A stretch of DNA of 64,000 nucleotides from Capilliphycus robustus. GTDB lineage: Bacteria; Cyanobacteriota; Cyanobacteriia; Cyanobacteriales; Microcoleaceae. The DNA lies in assembly GCF_034932365.1 (NCBI RefSeq), contig NZ_JAYGHR010000012.1, positions 25,169-89,168 of the forward strand. The letters are read 5' to 3'. A model generated the notes under the pieces. It worked only from the letters and a program-made list of their open reading frames with translations, made no database searches and was not told where the DNA came from. Below are positions 9,158 through 17,943 of the stretch, in pieces; the stretch's first letter is position 1, and each line of letters starts with the position of its first letter. The position numbers were made by a program, and so were the translations under genes.

Positions 9158-10121
9158 ATTCCGGTTCTTCTAGACGACAGCGATCAATTGCTAGCGGACA
9201 ACGAGTGTGAAATCGACAGCCATTCGGGGGATTAATCGGGCTAGGAATATCATCTCTTAGAATGATTCTTTCGCGTTTAGCTTCGAGTTCAGGATCGGGA
9301 ATCGGCACCGCAGAAAGTAAAGCTTGAGTATAAGGATGTAAGGGCTTTTTATACAGGGTTATTCTATCAGCAAGTTCAACAATTTTACCTAAATACATCA
9401 CAGCAACTCGGTTAGAAATATGTCGAACGACACTCAAATCATGGGCAATAAATAGATAAGTTAATCCTAATTTTTGCTGTAAAGATTGCATTAAATTAAT
9501 CACTTGGGCTTGAATCGAAACATCAAGTGAAGCAATCGGTTCATCACAGACAATAAAATCAGGATTAACTGCTAAAGCCCTCGCAATTCCAATGCGTTGT
9601 CGTTGACCTCCTGAAAATTCATGGGGATAACGGTTAATAAATTGAGGATTTAAGCCCACTAATTCTAACAATTCTTGAACGCGATCTTTTATTATATTTG
9701 TTGTTAAGTGATGAATAATTAAAGGTTCAGCGATAATTTTACCTACGGTCATTCGAGGATTTAAAGACGCATAAGGGTCTTGAAAAATCATCTGCATTCG
9801 CCGACGCATCGCCCGTAATTCTTCGGCTTCTAACGTTGTTAAATCTGTATCTTCAAAGTCAATCTTTCCTGCGGTTGGACGCACAAGCTGTAAAATAGCC
9901 CGTCCGGTTGTACTTTTTCCACAGCCAGATTCTCCGACTAAACTTAAGGTTTCACCCCGTTTGATGTCAAACGTTAAACCATCAACGGCTTTAATTGCAC
10001 CAACTGTTTTTTGAATTAAAATTCCTTTGAAAACGGGGAAATGTACCTGTAAGTTGTGAATCTTAATTAACGTGTCTTGCTGTGGAAAAAATTTAGGTAT
10101 ATTAGATGTAGATTCTATCAT
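9078..10121 (-). CDS. Opp/Dpp-type ABC transporter ATP-binding protein (OppF-like)
   Basis: The protein has 347 residues. It has Walker A GESGCGKST, a Q-loop near MIFQDPYASLNPRMTVG, signature FSGGQRQRIGIARAL, Walker B DFIVCDEPIASLD and the H-loop AHDLSVVRH. The C-terminal oligopeptide-transporter extension (PHPYTQALLSAVPIPDP and the Cys-containing GCRFHTRCPLA, an iron-sulphur-like CX5-8C pattern) places it in the OppF/DppF group. It follows the OppD-like gene by 22 bp, so the two are probably cotranscribed. No permease or binding-protein gene lies nearby; the membrane parts must be encoded elsewhere. Substrate, peptide or nickel for example, is not readable from the ATPase. Confidence 0.9.
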   Translation of the reverse strand: MIESTSNIPKFFPQQDTLIKIHNLQVHFPVFKGILIQKTVGAIKAVDGLTFDIKRGETLSLVGESGCGKSTTGRAILQLVRPTAGKIDFEDTDLTTLEAEELRAMRRRMQMIFQDPYASLNPRMTVGKIIAEPLIIHHLTTNIIKDRVQELLELVGLNPQFINRYPHEFSGGQRQRIGIARALAVNPDFIVCDEPIASLDVSIQAQVINLMQSLQQKLGLTYLFIAHDLSVVRHISNRVAVMYLGKIVELADRITLYKKPLHPYTQALLSAVPIPDPELEAKRERIILRDDIPSPINPPNGCRFHTRCPLAIDRCRLEEPEFREVEQGHFVACHLVDKSANLNSNQA

Positions 10122-10156
10122 TTTATGTTAGAATTATATTAATAATTGAATCAAAC

Positions 10157-11134
10157 TTATCCGATTTTGGGCTTCACCCAACAAGCCACTTCATGTCCTG
10201 TATCTACTAATTCTAACGGCGGATCTTCTTTAAAACAATGTTCTATTGCAAAACGACATCGAGGGGCAAACGGACAACCTTTTGGATAATTCGTTAAGTC
10301 GGGAGGAACACCTTCAATTGCTTGTAATTTTTCGTTAATATTTCCATCTAAACGAGGTAAACTTTCCAGTAATCCTATTGTATAAGGATGACGCGGATTT
10401 TTATACAGTTGATAAACCTCAGCGTGTTCAACAATTTGACCTGCATATAACACTAAAATTCTATCTGCTAATCCCGCTAATAAAGCTAAATCATGGGTAA
10501 TCCAAATCACCGCCATTCCCAGTTCTTTTTTTAACTGTTTCACTAACTCTACGACTTGGGCTTGAACGGTGACATCTAAAGCCGTTGTCGGTTCATCTGC
10601 GATTAATAATTTTGGACGACAAGCTAACCCCATCGCAATCATTACTCGTTGACGCATTCCTCCCGAAAATTGAAAGGGATAGTTTTTGATTCGGCGTTCA
10701 GCATCAGAAATTCCGACTTGTTTTAACAGTTGAACTGCTCTTAATTTTGCATCATTTTTATTGAGTCCGAGATGAAGTTGAATTGACTCCGTAATTTGCT
10801 TTTCAATCGTTAAAACTGGATTGAGAGAAGTCATCGGATCTTGAAAAATAATCGAGATTTGATTTCCGCGAATTTGACGGAGTTTTTCAGCAGAAAGATT
10901 GAGTAAATTTTCCCCTTCAAATAAAACTTTTCCGCCTGTTATTTTCCCTGGAGGAGAAGGAATGAGGCGTAAAATTGACAACACACTAATACTTTTCCCC
11001 GAACCTGACTCCCCAACAATTCCAAGGGTTTCACCGGAATTTAATGTATAGGAAATCCCATTGACTGCACAGACAACACCATCGGTTGTAAAAAAGCGAG
11101 TTTCTAGGTTTTGAACTTCAAGCAATGGTGACAT
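10157..11134 (-). CDS. Opp/Dpp-type ABC transporter ATP-binding protein (OppD-like)
   Basis: The protein has 325 residues. It has Walker A GESGSGKS, IIFQDPMTSLNPVLTI, signature FSGGMRQRVMIAMGL, Walker B LLIADEPTTALD and ITHDLALLAGLADR. It has the C-terminal oligopeptide-transporter domain with RHPYTIGLLESLPRLDG and the Cys cluster GCPFAPRCRFAIEHC. This is the OppD/DppD-type partner of the downstream ATPase, and together they would power one peptide-type importer. It is the first gene of the pair; its promoter must lie in the 143 bp shared with the divergent methyltransferase gene. As with its partner, cognate permeases are absent from the window. Confidence 0.9.
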   Translation of the reverse strand: MSPLLEVQNLETRFFTTDGVVCAVNGISYTLNSGETLGIVGESGSGKSISVLSILRLIPSPPGKITGGKVLFEGENLLNLSAEKLRQIRGNQISIIFQDPMTSLNPVLTIEKQITESIQLHLGLNKNDAKLRAVQLLKQVGISDAERRIKNYPFQFSGGMRQRVMIAMGLACRPKLLIADEPTTALDVTVQAQVVELVKQLKKELGMAVIWITHDLALLAGLADRILVLYAGQIVEHAEVYQLYKNPRHPYTIGLLESLPRLDGNINEKLQAIEGVPPDLTNYPKGCPFAPRCRFAIEHCFKEDPPLELVDTGHEVACWVKPKIG

Positions 11135-11277
11135 GAAACTTGGAAATAAATGTGTAGAATAATGAATTGGAGATCAAGCCCGATTGTCCCCTGATTCCAA
11201 TGACTTGCTTTACACTCCGTAATATTCTTGAAAATTTTCTTTAAACTATATAGAGTAGTTTATACCATATTGCCACG

Positions 11278-11937
11278 ATGTTGCTACAGGCTCAAGACCG
11301 CCAAAAACTTGATCAGACGGATGATTCGCTGTTTTACTCCTATCCTCGCCTGGTGACTCACGTAGATGAGGGGTTTATTGACCGCTTAACAAATCTTTAC
11401 CGGGAACGTCTCAAACCGAATACTCGCATTCTCGACATGATGAGTAGTTGGGTGTCTCATCTTCCTGAGATAGATTTCGCTCATGTTGAGGGACATGGGA
11501 TGAATGAGGAAGAATTGAAAAAAAATCCGCAACTTGATCATTATTTTTTGCAGAATTTGAATGAAAACCCAAAATTACCGTTAGATGATTGTGATTTTGA
11601 TGCGGTTTTAAATTGCGTTTCGGTGCAGTATTTGCAGTATCCTGAAGCTATTTTTTATGAGATGTATCGCATTCTAAAACCGGGTGGAATAGCAATTGTT
11701 AGCTTTTCTAACCGAATGTTTCCTCAAAAAGCAATTACCGCTTGGCGAGACGGAACAGAAGCCAGTCGAGTGGAACTGGTGAAGGGGTATTTTAACTCTG
11801 TTAAAGGGCAAAGTTTACCGGGATTTAGTCTTCCTGAAGTGATTGCTGAACAGTCTTCAGTACCCTCGATTTTACAGATGTTTGGTTTAGGGGGTGGTGA
11901 TCCGTTTTATGCGGTAATTGCCTATCGTCAAAACTAG
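11278..11937 (+). CDS. SAM-dependent methyltransferase (Methyltransf_11-like)
   Basis: The protein has 219 residues. A Rossmann-type core is visible: NTRILDMMSSWVSHLP stands where motif I is expected but lacks the usual glycine-rich DXGXG. Motif II/III-like DFDAVLNCVSVQYLQYPE and a post-motif ILKPGGIAIVSFSNRMFPQKA are clear. The methyltransferase fold is therefore supported, but the unusual motif I makes the SAM-binding loop atypical. Close relatives in cyanobacteria are, from memory, annotated simply as class I methyltransferases. It diverges from the ABC ATPase pair. Substrate is unknown. Confidence 0.7.
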   Translation: MLLQAQDRQKLDQTDDSLFYSYPRLVTHVDEGFIDRLTNLYRERLKPNTRILDMMSSWVSHLPEIDFAHVEGHGMNEEELKKNPQLDHYFLQNLNENPKLPLDDCDFDAVLNCVSVQYLQYPEAIFYEMYRILKPGGIAIVSFSNRMFPQKAITAWRDGTEASRVELVKGYFNSVKGQSLPGFSLPEVIAEQSSVPSILQMFGLGGGDPFYAVIAYRQN

Positions 11938-12006
11938 AGAATATCAGATTTTGGAGAACGTAAATTTACCTCCAATTAACCAGTTTTGAGACAAAAATAT
12001 TGAAAG

Positions 12007-12065
12007 AGGGGCGGGTTTATAAAAGTTATCTTTGGGAAATTATAAACCTATTTTAACCCGCCCCT
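12007..12065. repeat. Intergenic inverted repeat (GGGGCGGGTT...AACCCGCCCC)
   Basis: The 11-bp arms AGGGGCGGGTT (12007-12017) and AACCCGCCCCT (12055-12065) are perfectly complementary, and an AT-rich inner part is also partly self-complementary. It lies between convergent genes. The right arm plus TACA recurs near 34650, so it belongs to a dispersed family; it may also terminate transcription. Confidence 0.75.
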
Positions 12066-12072
12066 ACATCGG

Positions 12073-13506
12073 TTAATTTGAAACTTTAGTTGTGATTAAC
12101 TCCGGCATATTATCACCTTTTTCAGTCCAAGCTTGACGATCAATATTCAGATCAGAAAATCGACTCGCATCAAAAATAGGTTGTTGATCTCCCGCTTGAA
12201 CTTGCCGATCAAAATCTTTCATCACTCGTAAACCCACTTTAAAGAGTAGAAAAACGGCTACAAGATTAACTAAGGCTAAGAGTCCCATTGTCAAATCTGC
12301 AAAAGCAAATACGGTACTTAAATCTTGTGCCGATCCCCAGACAACTAATGCTAGAGTCAAACCGCGAAAAATATTAAACAGCAGCTTATTTTCTGGACTA
12401 AAAAAGTTGAGACTATTTTCACCTAAGTAGTAATTATAAATCATTGAGGTAAAGGCAAATAACACTAAGGCAATGGTGACAAAAGCTCGCCCCCAACCCC
12501 CAACGTGTTCAGCCATTGCCGCTTGAGTTAATACAATTCCACTCACATCACTATCCGGTTGATAAACCGAAGACAGAAGAATAATTGCGGCTGTGCAAGT
12601 ACATAAAATAATCGTGTCAATAAACACACTAAAAGATTGAATTATCCCTTGATTTACCGGGTGTTCAACATAGGCAACCGCAGCCACATTTGGCGCACTT
12701 CCTAAACCTGCTTCGTTAGAGAATAAGCCTCGTTTTACCCCAAATAATATCGCCGCTCCCACTCCACCGCTAACGGCTTGTTGTAAGCCAAAAGCACTTT
12801 TAAAAATCAGACTAAAGACATTCGGAATCTCAGCAATATTGGTGACAAGTACAAACAAAGACATGGCAAAATATCCGATTGCCATAATCGGAACTACAAA
12901 TTCTGCAACATCAGCAATCCGTTTAATTCCACCAAATATAATTAACCCTAAAACAATCAGTAGAATCACACCTGTAATCGAAGTTGGTACTCCAAAAGTG
13001 TCTTGAATAGAAGTTGCAACGGTGTAAGATTGGAGAGCGTTAAATCCCAAGCCAAATGTAATCAATAAAAGCGCAGAAAATAGCGAGGCTAACCAGCGTT
13101 TACCGAGTCCACGTTCAATATAATAAGCAGGGCCACCGCGATAAGTTCCATCGGGTTCAGCATTTTTAAAAAGTTGGGCTAAAGTGCATTCAAAAAAACT
13201 GGTTGCCATGCCAATTAAACCGATAACCCACATCCAAAAAATAGCGCCCGCCCCTCCAAGAGTAATGGCAACTGCAACACCCGCAATATTACCCGCTCCC
13301 ACTCGTCCGGCAACGCTTAAAGCTAAGGCTTGAAACGAACTTAAATGCCCTTCTTCTCGGTGAAATGATTCTCCTAAAATCGTGAACATTCGCCCAAAAT
13401 ATCGAAACTGCACAAATCGAGAGGAGATTGTTAAAAGCAACCCCACCGCAATCAGTACAAAGATGAGTATCTTACCCCAGATTAAATCATTCAGAAAAGC
13501 TAACAC
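12073..13506 (-). CDS. AGCS-family sodium:alanine/glycine symporter
   Basis: The protein has 477 residues and about ten to eleven membrane helices. Family-typical stretches are FQALALSVAGRVGAGNIAGVAVAI (first core helices), FWMWVIGLIGMATSFFECTLAQLFK, GTYRGGPAYYIERGLG and later GVKRGLFSNEAGLGSAPNVAA; these match AGCS (AlsT/DagA-type) transporters that import alanine or glycine with Na+. The start is a GTG at 13506, supported by an AGGAG ribosome site 8-9 bases upstream on the minus strand. It ends convergently with the methyltransferase gene. Length and motifs are complete, so it is probably functional. Confidence 0.92.
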   Translation of the reverse strand: MLAFLNDLIWGKILIFVLIAVGLLLTISSRFVQFRYFGRMFTILGESFHREEGHLSSFQALALSVAGRVGAGNIAGVAVAITLGGAGAIFWMWVIGLIGMATSFFECTLAQLFKNAEPDGTYRGGPAYYIERGLGKRWLASLFSALLLITFGLGFNALQSYTVATSIQDTFGVPTSITGVILLIVLGLIIFGGIKRIADVAEFVVPIMAIGYFAMSLFVLVTNIAEIPNVFSLIFKSAFGLQQAVSGGVGAAILFGVKRGLFSNEAGLGSAPNVAAVAYVEHPVNQGIIQSFSVFIDTIILCTCTAAIILLSSVYQPDSDVSGIVLTQAAMAEHVGGWGRAFVTIALVLFAFTSMIYNYYLGENSLNFFSPENKLLFNIFRGLTLALVVWGSAQDLSTVFAFADLTMGLLALVNLVAVFLLFKVGLRVMKDFDRQVQAGDQQPIFDASRFSDLNIDRQAWTEKGDNMPELITTKVSN

Positions 13507-13704
13507 TTGCTATTCTCCTAAAATTATTGTAATAAATCATACATGACATTTAAACAAATTGCCTCAAAGGTAAAGAAATATGTTAAAAACATCTAGAGTT
13601 AACATGACGATATAGAAACAATCTCTTAATTTCTGTATTTTATAATACAATTATAAGGTTGATAACAGTCAGTTGTTGTTACTTTATTTAACAATACTAA
13701 AAAT

Positions 13705-14424
13705 ATGATCAAACCTTACCAAAAAGTACCCGTTCAAGACTGTGGTGAACCGTTATTACCCATTCCGCTCGAACAATTTGCAGTTGAATCTCCTCATCCT
13801 TATGAAAAACTTGGCGCACCTTATCATCTTTCAGGTGTGGATTCTCCCTATTATTTACGTCAGGAAGTTCTCGAACGTTTAATCACTGCTCAAACGCAAT
13901 TACAATCTGATTATCCTGGTTGGAAAATCTTGATTTTTGATGCTTATCGTCCTCTAGAAGTCCAACAATTTATGGTTGATTATACCTTTGCAGAAATCAT
14001 AAAAGCTAGAGAATTAAAACCTGATTTAATATCAGCAGAAGAACGCAAAGCTATCTTAGAAGAAGTCTATCAATTTTGGGCTGTTCCGAGTCTTGATCCT
14101 GCAACACCGCCTCCTCATAGTACAGGCGCCGCTATCGATATTACGTTAGTTAATAATACAGGAAAAATCGTTGATATGGGTTCTCCGATTGATGAAATTT
14201 CCCCTCGTTCCTATCCCAATCATTTTGCTGAAAGTTCTCATTTAGTTGAGCAAAAATATCATCAAAATCGCCTAATTTTAGCAGCAGTAATGATTTCAGC
14301 CGGATTTCAACAGCACCCGAATGAATGGTGGCATTTTTCCTATGGGGATCAGATGTGGGCTTGGTTGAACAATCAGCAAGAAACTGAACAGAAATCTGTC
14401 GCAAAATATGGGAGATATTCCTGA
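13705..14424 (+). CDS. vanX: D-alanyl-D-alanine dipeptidase (VanX/DdpX family)
   Basis: The protein has 239 residues. The zinc dipeptidase signature is present: PPHSTGAAIDITL (first His and Asp ligands, SxHxxGxAxD type), DMGSPIDEIS, and the C-terminal catalytic Glu plus His ligand in NEWWHFSYG. FDAYRP, the conserved arginine loop, is also seen. No signal peptide is visible, so the enzyme should be cytoplasmic and hydrolyse D-Ala-D-Ala. In a cyanobacterium this is more likely peptidoglycan recycling or D-alanine turnover than vancomycin resistance, since no vanH/vanA partners are present. It is divergent from the alanine symporter gene, which fits D/L-alanine metabolism as a theme (inference). 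Confidence 0.88.
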   Translation: MIKPYQKVPVQDCGEPLLPIPLEQFAVESPHPYEKLGAPYHLSGVDSPYYLRQEVLERLITAQTQLQSDYPGWKILIFDAYRPLEVQQFMVDYTFAEIIKARELKPDLISAEERKAILEEVYQFWAVPSLDPATPPPHSTGAAIDITLVNNTGKIVDMGSPIDEISPRSYPNHFAESSHLVEQKYHQNRLILAAVMISAGFQQHPNEWWHFSYGDQMWAWLNNQQETEQKSVAKYGRYS

Positions 14425-14441
14425 AATTACCTGAGATAAAG

Positions 14442-15365
14442 TTAGCGCAAGTTTTGAATTTCCTCAAGAGTCAGTCCCGTCGTTTGACTAATGGTTTCAT
14501 CATCCAAAACATTCAACAGTTGACGGGCAATTTCAATCGCTTTTGCCTGACGTCCTTGTTCTAAACCTTCTGCTAGACCTTGTTCGAGTCCTTGTTCAAG
14601 TCCTTGTTCGAGACCTTCTGCCAAACCTCTTTCTAGACCTCTTTCTAATCCTTCTCTTTCTGCTAACAGAATCATACCCTGTTGATCTTGAATAAACATT
14701 TCTTTTTTTTCTTGTTCTTCAAGTTCTTCACGGCTTAAATTGGCTTGGTTAGCGATTTGAAAAGCCCGTTGAATAGCAGGTATATTTTCCATATTTTGCG
14801 GAACTGATTCTAACACCATAGCACTCTTTAAGAAATAAATCCACTTATCTGTTAAGGTTTCCAACTGTTCTAATGTTTTATTAAACTTCGGGAGTTCAAT
14901 AAAAATCAAATCAATTTCATTCCCTTTGTATTTGAAATTTTCACTTTCTTCTTTAAAAACAAAACGAGAAATTAACCGTTGCGATTCTTCAAACATGATA
15001 AAATCTGTAATCGTTAGAGCAATCACAGGTTTAAGGAACCGATAACCTTGTCCAGATTCGAGTTGTAGAGAATAGGTTTTAGCTGCATTGTACAACACTC
15101 GTTTACCAAACGACTCCACATTTAAAACCTGCATTTCGATGATGACAATAGACCCATCATTCAGTTTAGCTTTCACATCCAGATAGGAATCTTTTAAACC
15201 TTGAATCCGAGGCGAAAGATAGGGATCAATAATCTCTAAATCTTCGATAACAGCTTCAGCATTGTAAATCAAGGCATTTAAAAAACTAATCAGAATATCT
15301 TTGCTTTCTGTTGAACCAAAAATTTTTTTAAAGGCAAAATCGGTTTTAGGATTGATAAATCTCAT
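14442..15365 (-). CDS. Rpn-family (PD-(D/E)XK) recombination-promoting nuclease/putative transposase
   Basis: The protein has 307 residues. The N-terminus MRFINPKTDFAFKKIFG is typical of the PDDEXK_2/Rpn family. Likely nuclease residues lie in YLDVKAKLNDGSIVIIEMQ (Asp, Glu-x-Gln). The C-terminus holds a run of GLE/QGLE units (about 255-283), encoded by 12-bp DNA repeats, then a helical tail TISQTTGLTLEEIQNL. In cyanobacteria these proteins are numerous and often act on DNA promiscuously; the exact role is unknown. It faces vanX convergently with 17 bp between stops. The repeat run probably varies in length between strains (inference). Confidence 0.85.
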   Translation of the reverse strand: MRFINPKTDFAFKKIFGSTESKDILISFLNALIYNAEAVIEDLEIIDPYLSPRIQGLKDSYLDVKAKLNDGSIVIIEMQVLNVESFGKRVLYNAAKTYSLQLESGQGYRFLKPVIALTITDFIMFEESQRLISRFVFKEESENFKYKGNEIDLIFIELPKFNKTLEQLETLTDKWIYFLKSAMVLESVPQNMENIPAIQRAFQIANQANLSREELEEQEKKEMFIQDQQGMILLAEREGLERGLERGLAEGLEQGLEQGLEQGLAEGLEQGRQAKAIEIARQLLNVLDDETISQTTGLTLEEIQNLR

Positions 15366-15733
15366 CGTTTGTTAACCTCAACTGAGTAGCTTAATGTCAT
15401 CATTATCTATTAACAATTAAACAGAAGTGAGATCAAATGCTCCGACTCCGCGACCTGAATCCGCCTCGGGACTTGGAGCTGATGGAGTTCAACTTGTTGT
15501 CATCGATTGAATCTTTCAGGAAAAAAATACTTAAAACTTTCTTTACAAAATCTCCCCAATCCTATTATAGAAGCAAATCAAATGAACTTTGGCGATCGCT
15601 TAGACAAAATTAATTTATCATTTTTCCCTGAATGCTTAACAGAGGCATCGAAAGAACTCAAAGGGTTGAATTATCAGAAACTTGTATAAATCGACAACCC
15701 AGCGTTTAGAATTTAACCAACACGGTAGAAATC
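15366..15733. other. Gene-poor region with possible decayed reading frames
   Basis: About 370 bp lie between divergent genes. A TTG-initiated frame (15507-15689) and an overlapping ATG frame (15437-15610) are open but short, lack a ribosome site and resemble nothing I recognise. One GCGATCGC site lies near 15592. Promoters for the Rpn gene and the SLH gene must lie here, but none is evident. Confidence 0.4.
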
Positions 15734-17458
15734 ATGGCAGATTTTAGTGATATCAAAGATCATTGGGCAAAAGACTGTATTGAAAAATTAGCAGATGATG
15801 GGATTATTAGTGGTTATGAAGATAAAACATTCAAACCCGATGCTTCTGTAACGCGGGCAGAATTTGCCGCCATGCTGAACAAAGCCTTTCCGAATCAATC
15901 GCCCATTCGAGAAGGATTTGAATTTGCAGATGTTGACAAAAAATACTGGGCTTATGAAGTCATTCAGAAAGCCTATCGGACAGGATTTTTAAGTGGTTAT
16001 CAAGACAAAACTTTTAAAGCTACAGAAAAAATTCCTCGGGTTCAAGCCTTAGTTGCATTGTCTAGTGGCTTGAAACTCGATATGATTCAACCTGTTGCTT
16101 TCACCTTAGAAAAAACCTATAGTGATGCGGATAAAATTCCCGATTATGCCAAACGAATGATCGCGGCGGCAACTGAAAATCGTTTAGTTGTGAATTACCC
16201 AAATCTCAAATTTCTAAAACCCAATGAATTTGCAACTCGGGCTGAAATTGCAACCTTTTTATCTCAAGCTTTATTGAAAGCGAACGAAGAATCTTCTGTT
16301 CCCGATGAATATTTAGTCAAAGCCGTAGAAATTGAAGCTCCTAAAGGAGAAATACGAGGCGTTTGGCTCACGAATATTGACAGTGATGTTTTGTTTTCTG
16401 CTTCCTCTGTTACGAATGCCATTAATTCCTTATCCGAGTTCAAATTTAATACCCTTTATCCTGTTGTTTGGAATCGGGGTTATACCCAATATCCCAGTCA
16501 AGTAATGAAGCGAATTATTGGGGTTGAACTCGATCCAGCAACGGGTTTACAAGGGCGAGATGTTCTGCAAGAAATCATCACTCTAGCCAAAGCTAAAAAC
16601 ATGAGTGTTATGCCTTGGTTTGAGTTTGGGTTTATGGTTCCCCAAGATTCCAAATTCTTACAAAGTCGCTCCAGTTGGATTACGACTAATCAAGAGGGAG
16701 TTCCGTTTACGAAAGAAGAAAATAAATATCACGTTTGGCTCAATCCCTTTAACCCTCAAGTTCAACAGTTTGTCCTTGATTTAGTCGTCGAAGTAGTCAG
16801 CAAATATGATGTTGATGGAATTCAATTTGATGATCATTTTGGCTTACCTGTTGAATTAGGTTATGATGAATTTACGACTCGACTTTACCAACGAGAAAAT
16901 AATGGTAAAAAACCTCCAACTGACCCTAAAGATGCTGACTGGGTGCGCTGGCGTGCGAATAAATTGACTGACTTTATGATGCGCCTCTTTTGGGTTGTCA
17001 AAGATTACAAACCCAATTGCACAATTTCCCTTTCACCAAATCCCAAATCCTACGCTTACGACAATTATTTACAAGACTGGCCGACTTGGGAACGGAATGG
17101 ATATGTAGAGGAATTAGTGCTGCAAGTTTATCGGGATGATCCGAAAGGTTTTAAAGCAGATTTAGAAGCTTCTGAAGTGCTTGATGCTAAAGTGAATATT
17201 CCGGTTGCGGTGGGAATTTTAACCGGACTCAAAGCCAAATCTGTTGATCTTTCAACGGTTAAAGAACAAGTGGCAGAAAGTCGCAAGCGGAAATTTTCCG
17301 GGGTGTCTTTCTTCTTCTATGAAAGCTTTAAGTCATTGGCGGAAACAGAAGAAGGTAAAACGACTTTCCAAGCTTTATTCCCCAGTACAATTGAACGACC
17401 AGAAATTATTGCGGCTTCTCTTCCCTCTGTTACCATTCCCGAGTTAAAATTAGAATAG
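15734..17458 (+). CDS. SLH-domain protein with GHL10 (DUF187) glycoside-hydrolase-like domain
   Basis: The protein has 574 residues. Three S-layer homology repeats occupy about residues 1-190 (FSDIKDHWAKDCIEKLADDG with GYEDKTFKPDASVTRAEFA, then two weaker copies). A TIM-barrel GHL10 domain follows from IRGVWLTNIDSDVL (about 207) with NTLYPVVWNRGYTQYPS, MPWFEFGFMVP, GIQFDDHFGLP (probable catalytic acids) and ISLSPNPKSYAYDNYLQDWPTW. This domain acts on unknown polysaccharides, and SLH repeats bind cell-wall polymers, so an envelope location is expected. No signal peptide precedes the first SLH repeat at this start, which is odd for an exported protein. The GNAT gene follows 18 bp downstream. 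Confidence 0.88.
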   Translation: MADFSDIKDHWAKDCIEKLADDGIISGYEDKTFKPDASVTRAEFAAMLNKAFPNQSPIREGFEFADVDKKYWAYEVIQKAYRTGFLSGYQDKTFKATEKIPRVQALVALSSGLKLDMIQPVAFTLEKTYSDADKIPDYAKRMIAAATENRLVVNYPNLKFLKPNEFATRAEIATFLSQALLKANEESSVPDEYLVKAVEIEAPKGEIRGVWLTNIDSDVLFSASSVTNAINSLSEFKFNTLYPVVWNRGYTQYPSQVMKRIIGVELDPATGLQGRDVLQEIITLAKAKNMSVMPWFEFGFMVPQDSKFLQSRSSWITTNQEGVPFTKEENKYHVWLNPFNPQVQQFVLDLVVEVVSKYDVDGIQFDDHFGLPVELGYDEFTTRLYQRENNGKKPPTDPKDADWVRWRANKLTDFMMRLFWVVKDYKPNCTISLSPNPKSYAYDNYLQDWPTWERNGYVEELVLQVYRDDPKGFKADLEASEVLDAKVNIPVAVGILTGLKAKSVDLSTVKEQVAESRKRKFSGVSFFFYESFKSLAETEEGKTTFQALFPSTIERPEIIAASLPSVTIPELKLE

Positions 17459-17476
17459 GGTTTTTTAGCTCTCTAA

Positions 17477-17926
17477 ATGATTGCAATTCGTCCCTATTTT
17501 GAAACAGATTGGGAAGCCGTTTGTCAAGTTCACGACCGAGCGCAACCTGGCGAATTTGCAGGGGTTTGTGTTCCTCGTGACTTGATCCCTCTGGCTGAAA
17601 ATCCTTACCTGAATAAAATCTTTCATCCTTGTCAAAAATTTGTGGCTTGTGAGGGTGACAAAGTAGTAGGTTTTGTCGCTTTTTATGAAAACCACATTAG
17701 CCTACTTTATGTTGATCCCGATTACCAAAATCTAGGCGTTGGAAAACGTTTGTTAAGACAAGCTCTGAATATTATTGGAAGTCCGGCTTGGACGGTTGTT
17801 ATTGCAGACAATCATCGAGCCAGACGTTTTTATGCCCAAGAAGGATTTCAAGAAAACAGCCACTTTGAAAGTCCTGTTTCGGGTTCAATTTGTCAGTTTA
17901 TCCGATTGATTCGCTCAAATATCTGA
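17477..17926 (+). CDS. GNAT-family N-acetyltransferase
   Basis: The protein has 149 residues. The GNAT fold is shown by IAIRPYFETDWEAV at the start, KVVGFVAFYENHISLLYVDP (beta4) and the acetyl-CoA pyrophosphate-binding motif A YQNLGVGKRLLRQAL; NHRARRFYAQEGFQ is motif B. It begins 18 bp after the SLH/GHL10 gene, so the two are probably cotranscribed. It ends convergently with the first of two paralogous membrane-protein genes. It would acetylate a small molecule or protein amine; the substrate is not predictable. Confidence 0.88.
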   Translation: MIAIRPYFETDWEAVCQVHDRAQPGEFAGVCVPRDLIPLAENPYLNKIFHPCQKFVACEGDKVVGFVAFYENHISLLYVDPDYQNLGVGKRLLRQALNIIGSPAWTVVIADNHRARRFYAQEGFQENSHFESPVSGSICQFIRLIRSNI

Positions 17927-17943
17927 TGAAGATATCCACGTTT

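Noticed and set aside
13705..14424. VanX as a vancomycin-resistance determinant
   Set aside because: No vanH/vanA-type dehydrogenase or ligase lies nearby; chromosomal DdpX-like dipeptidases in cell-wall recycling are the simpler reading.
15507..15689. 60-codon frame upstream of the SLH gene
   Set aside because: TTG start without a ribosome site and no family resemblance; kept only as a note in the intergenic entry.
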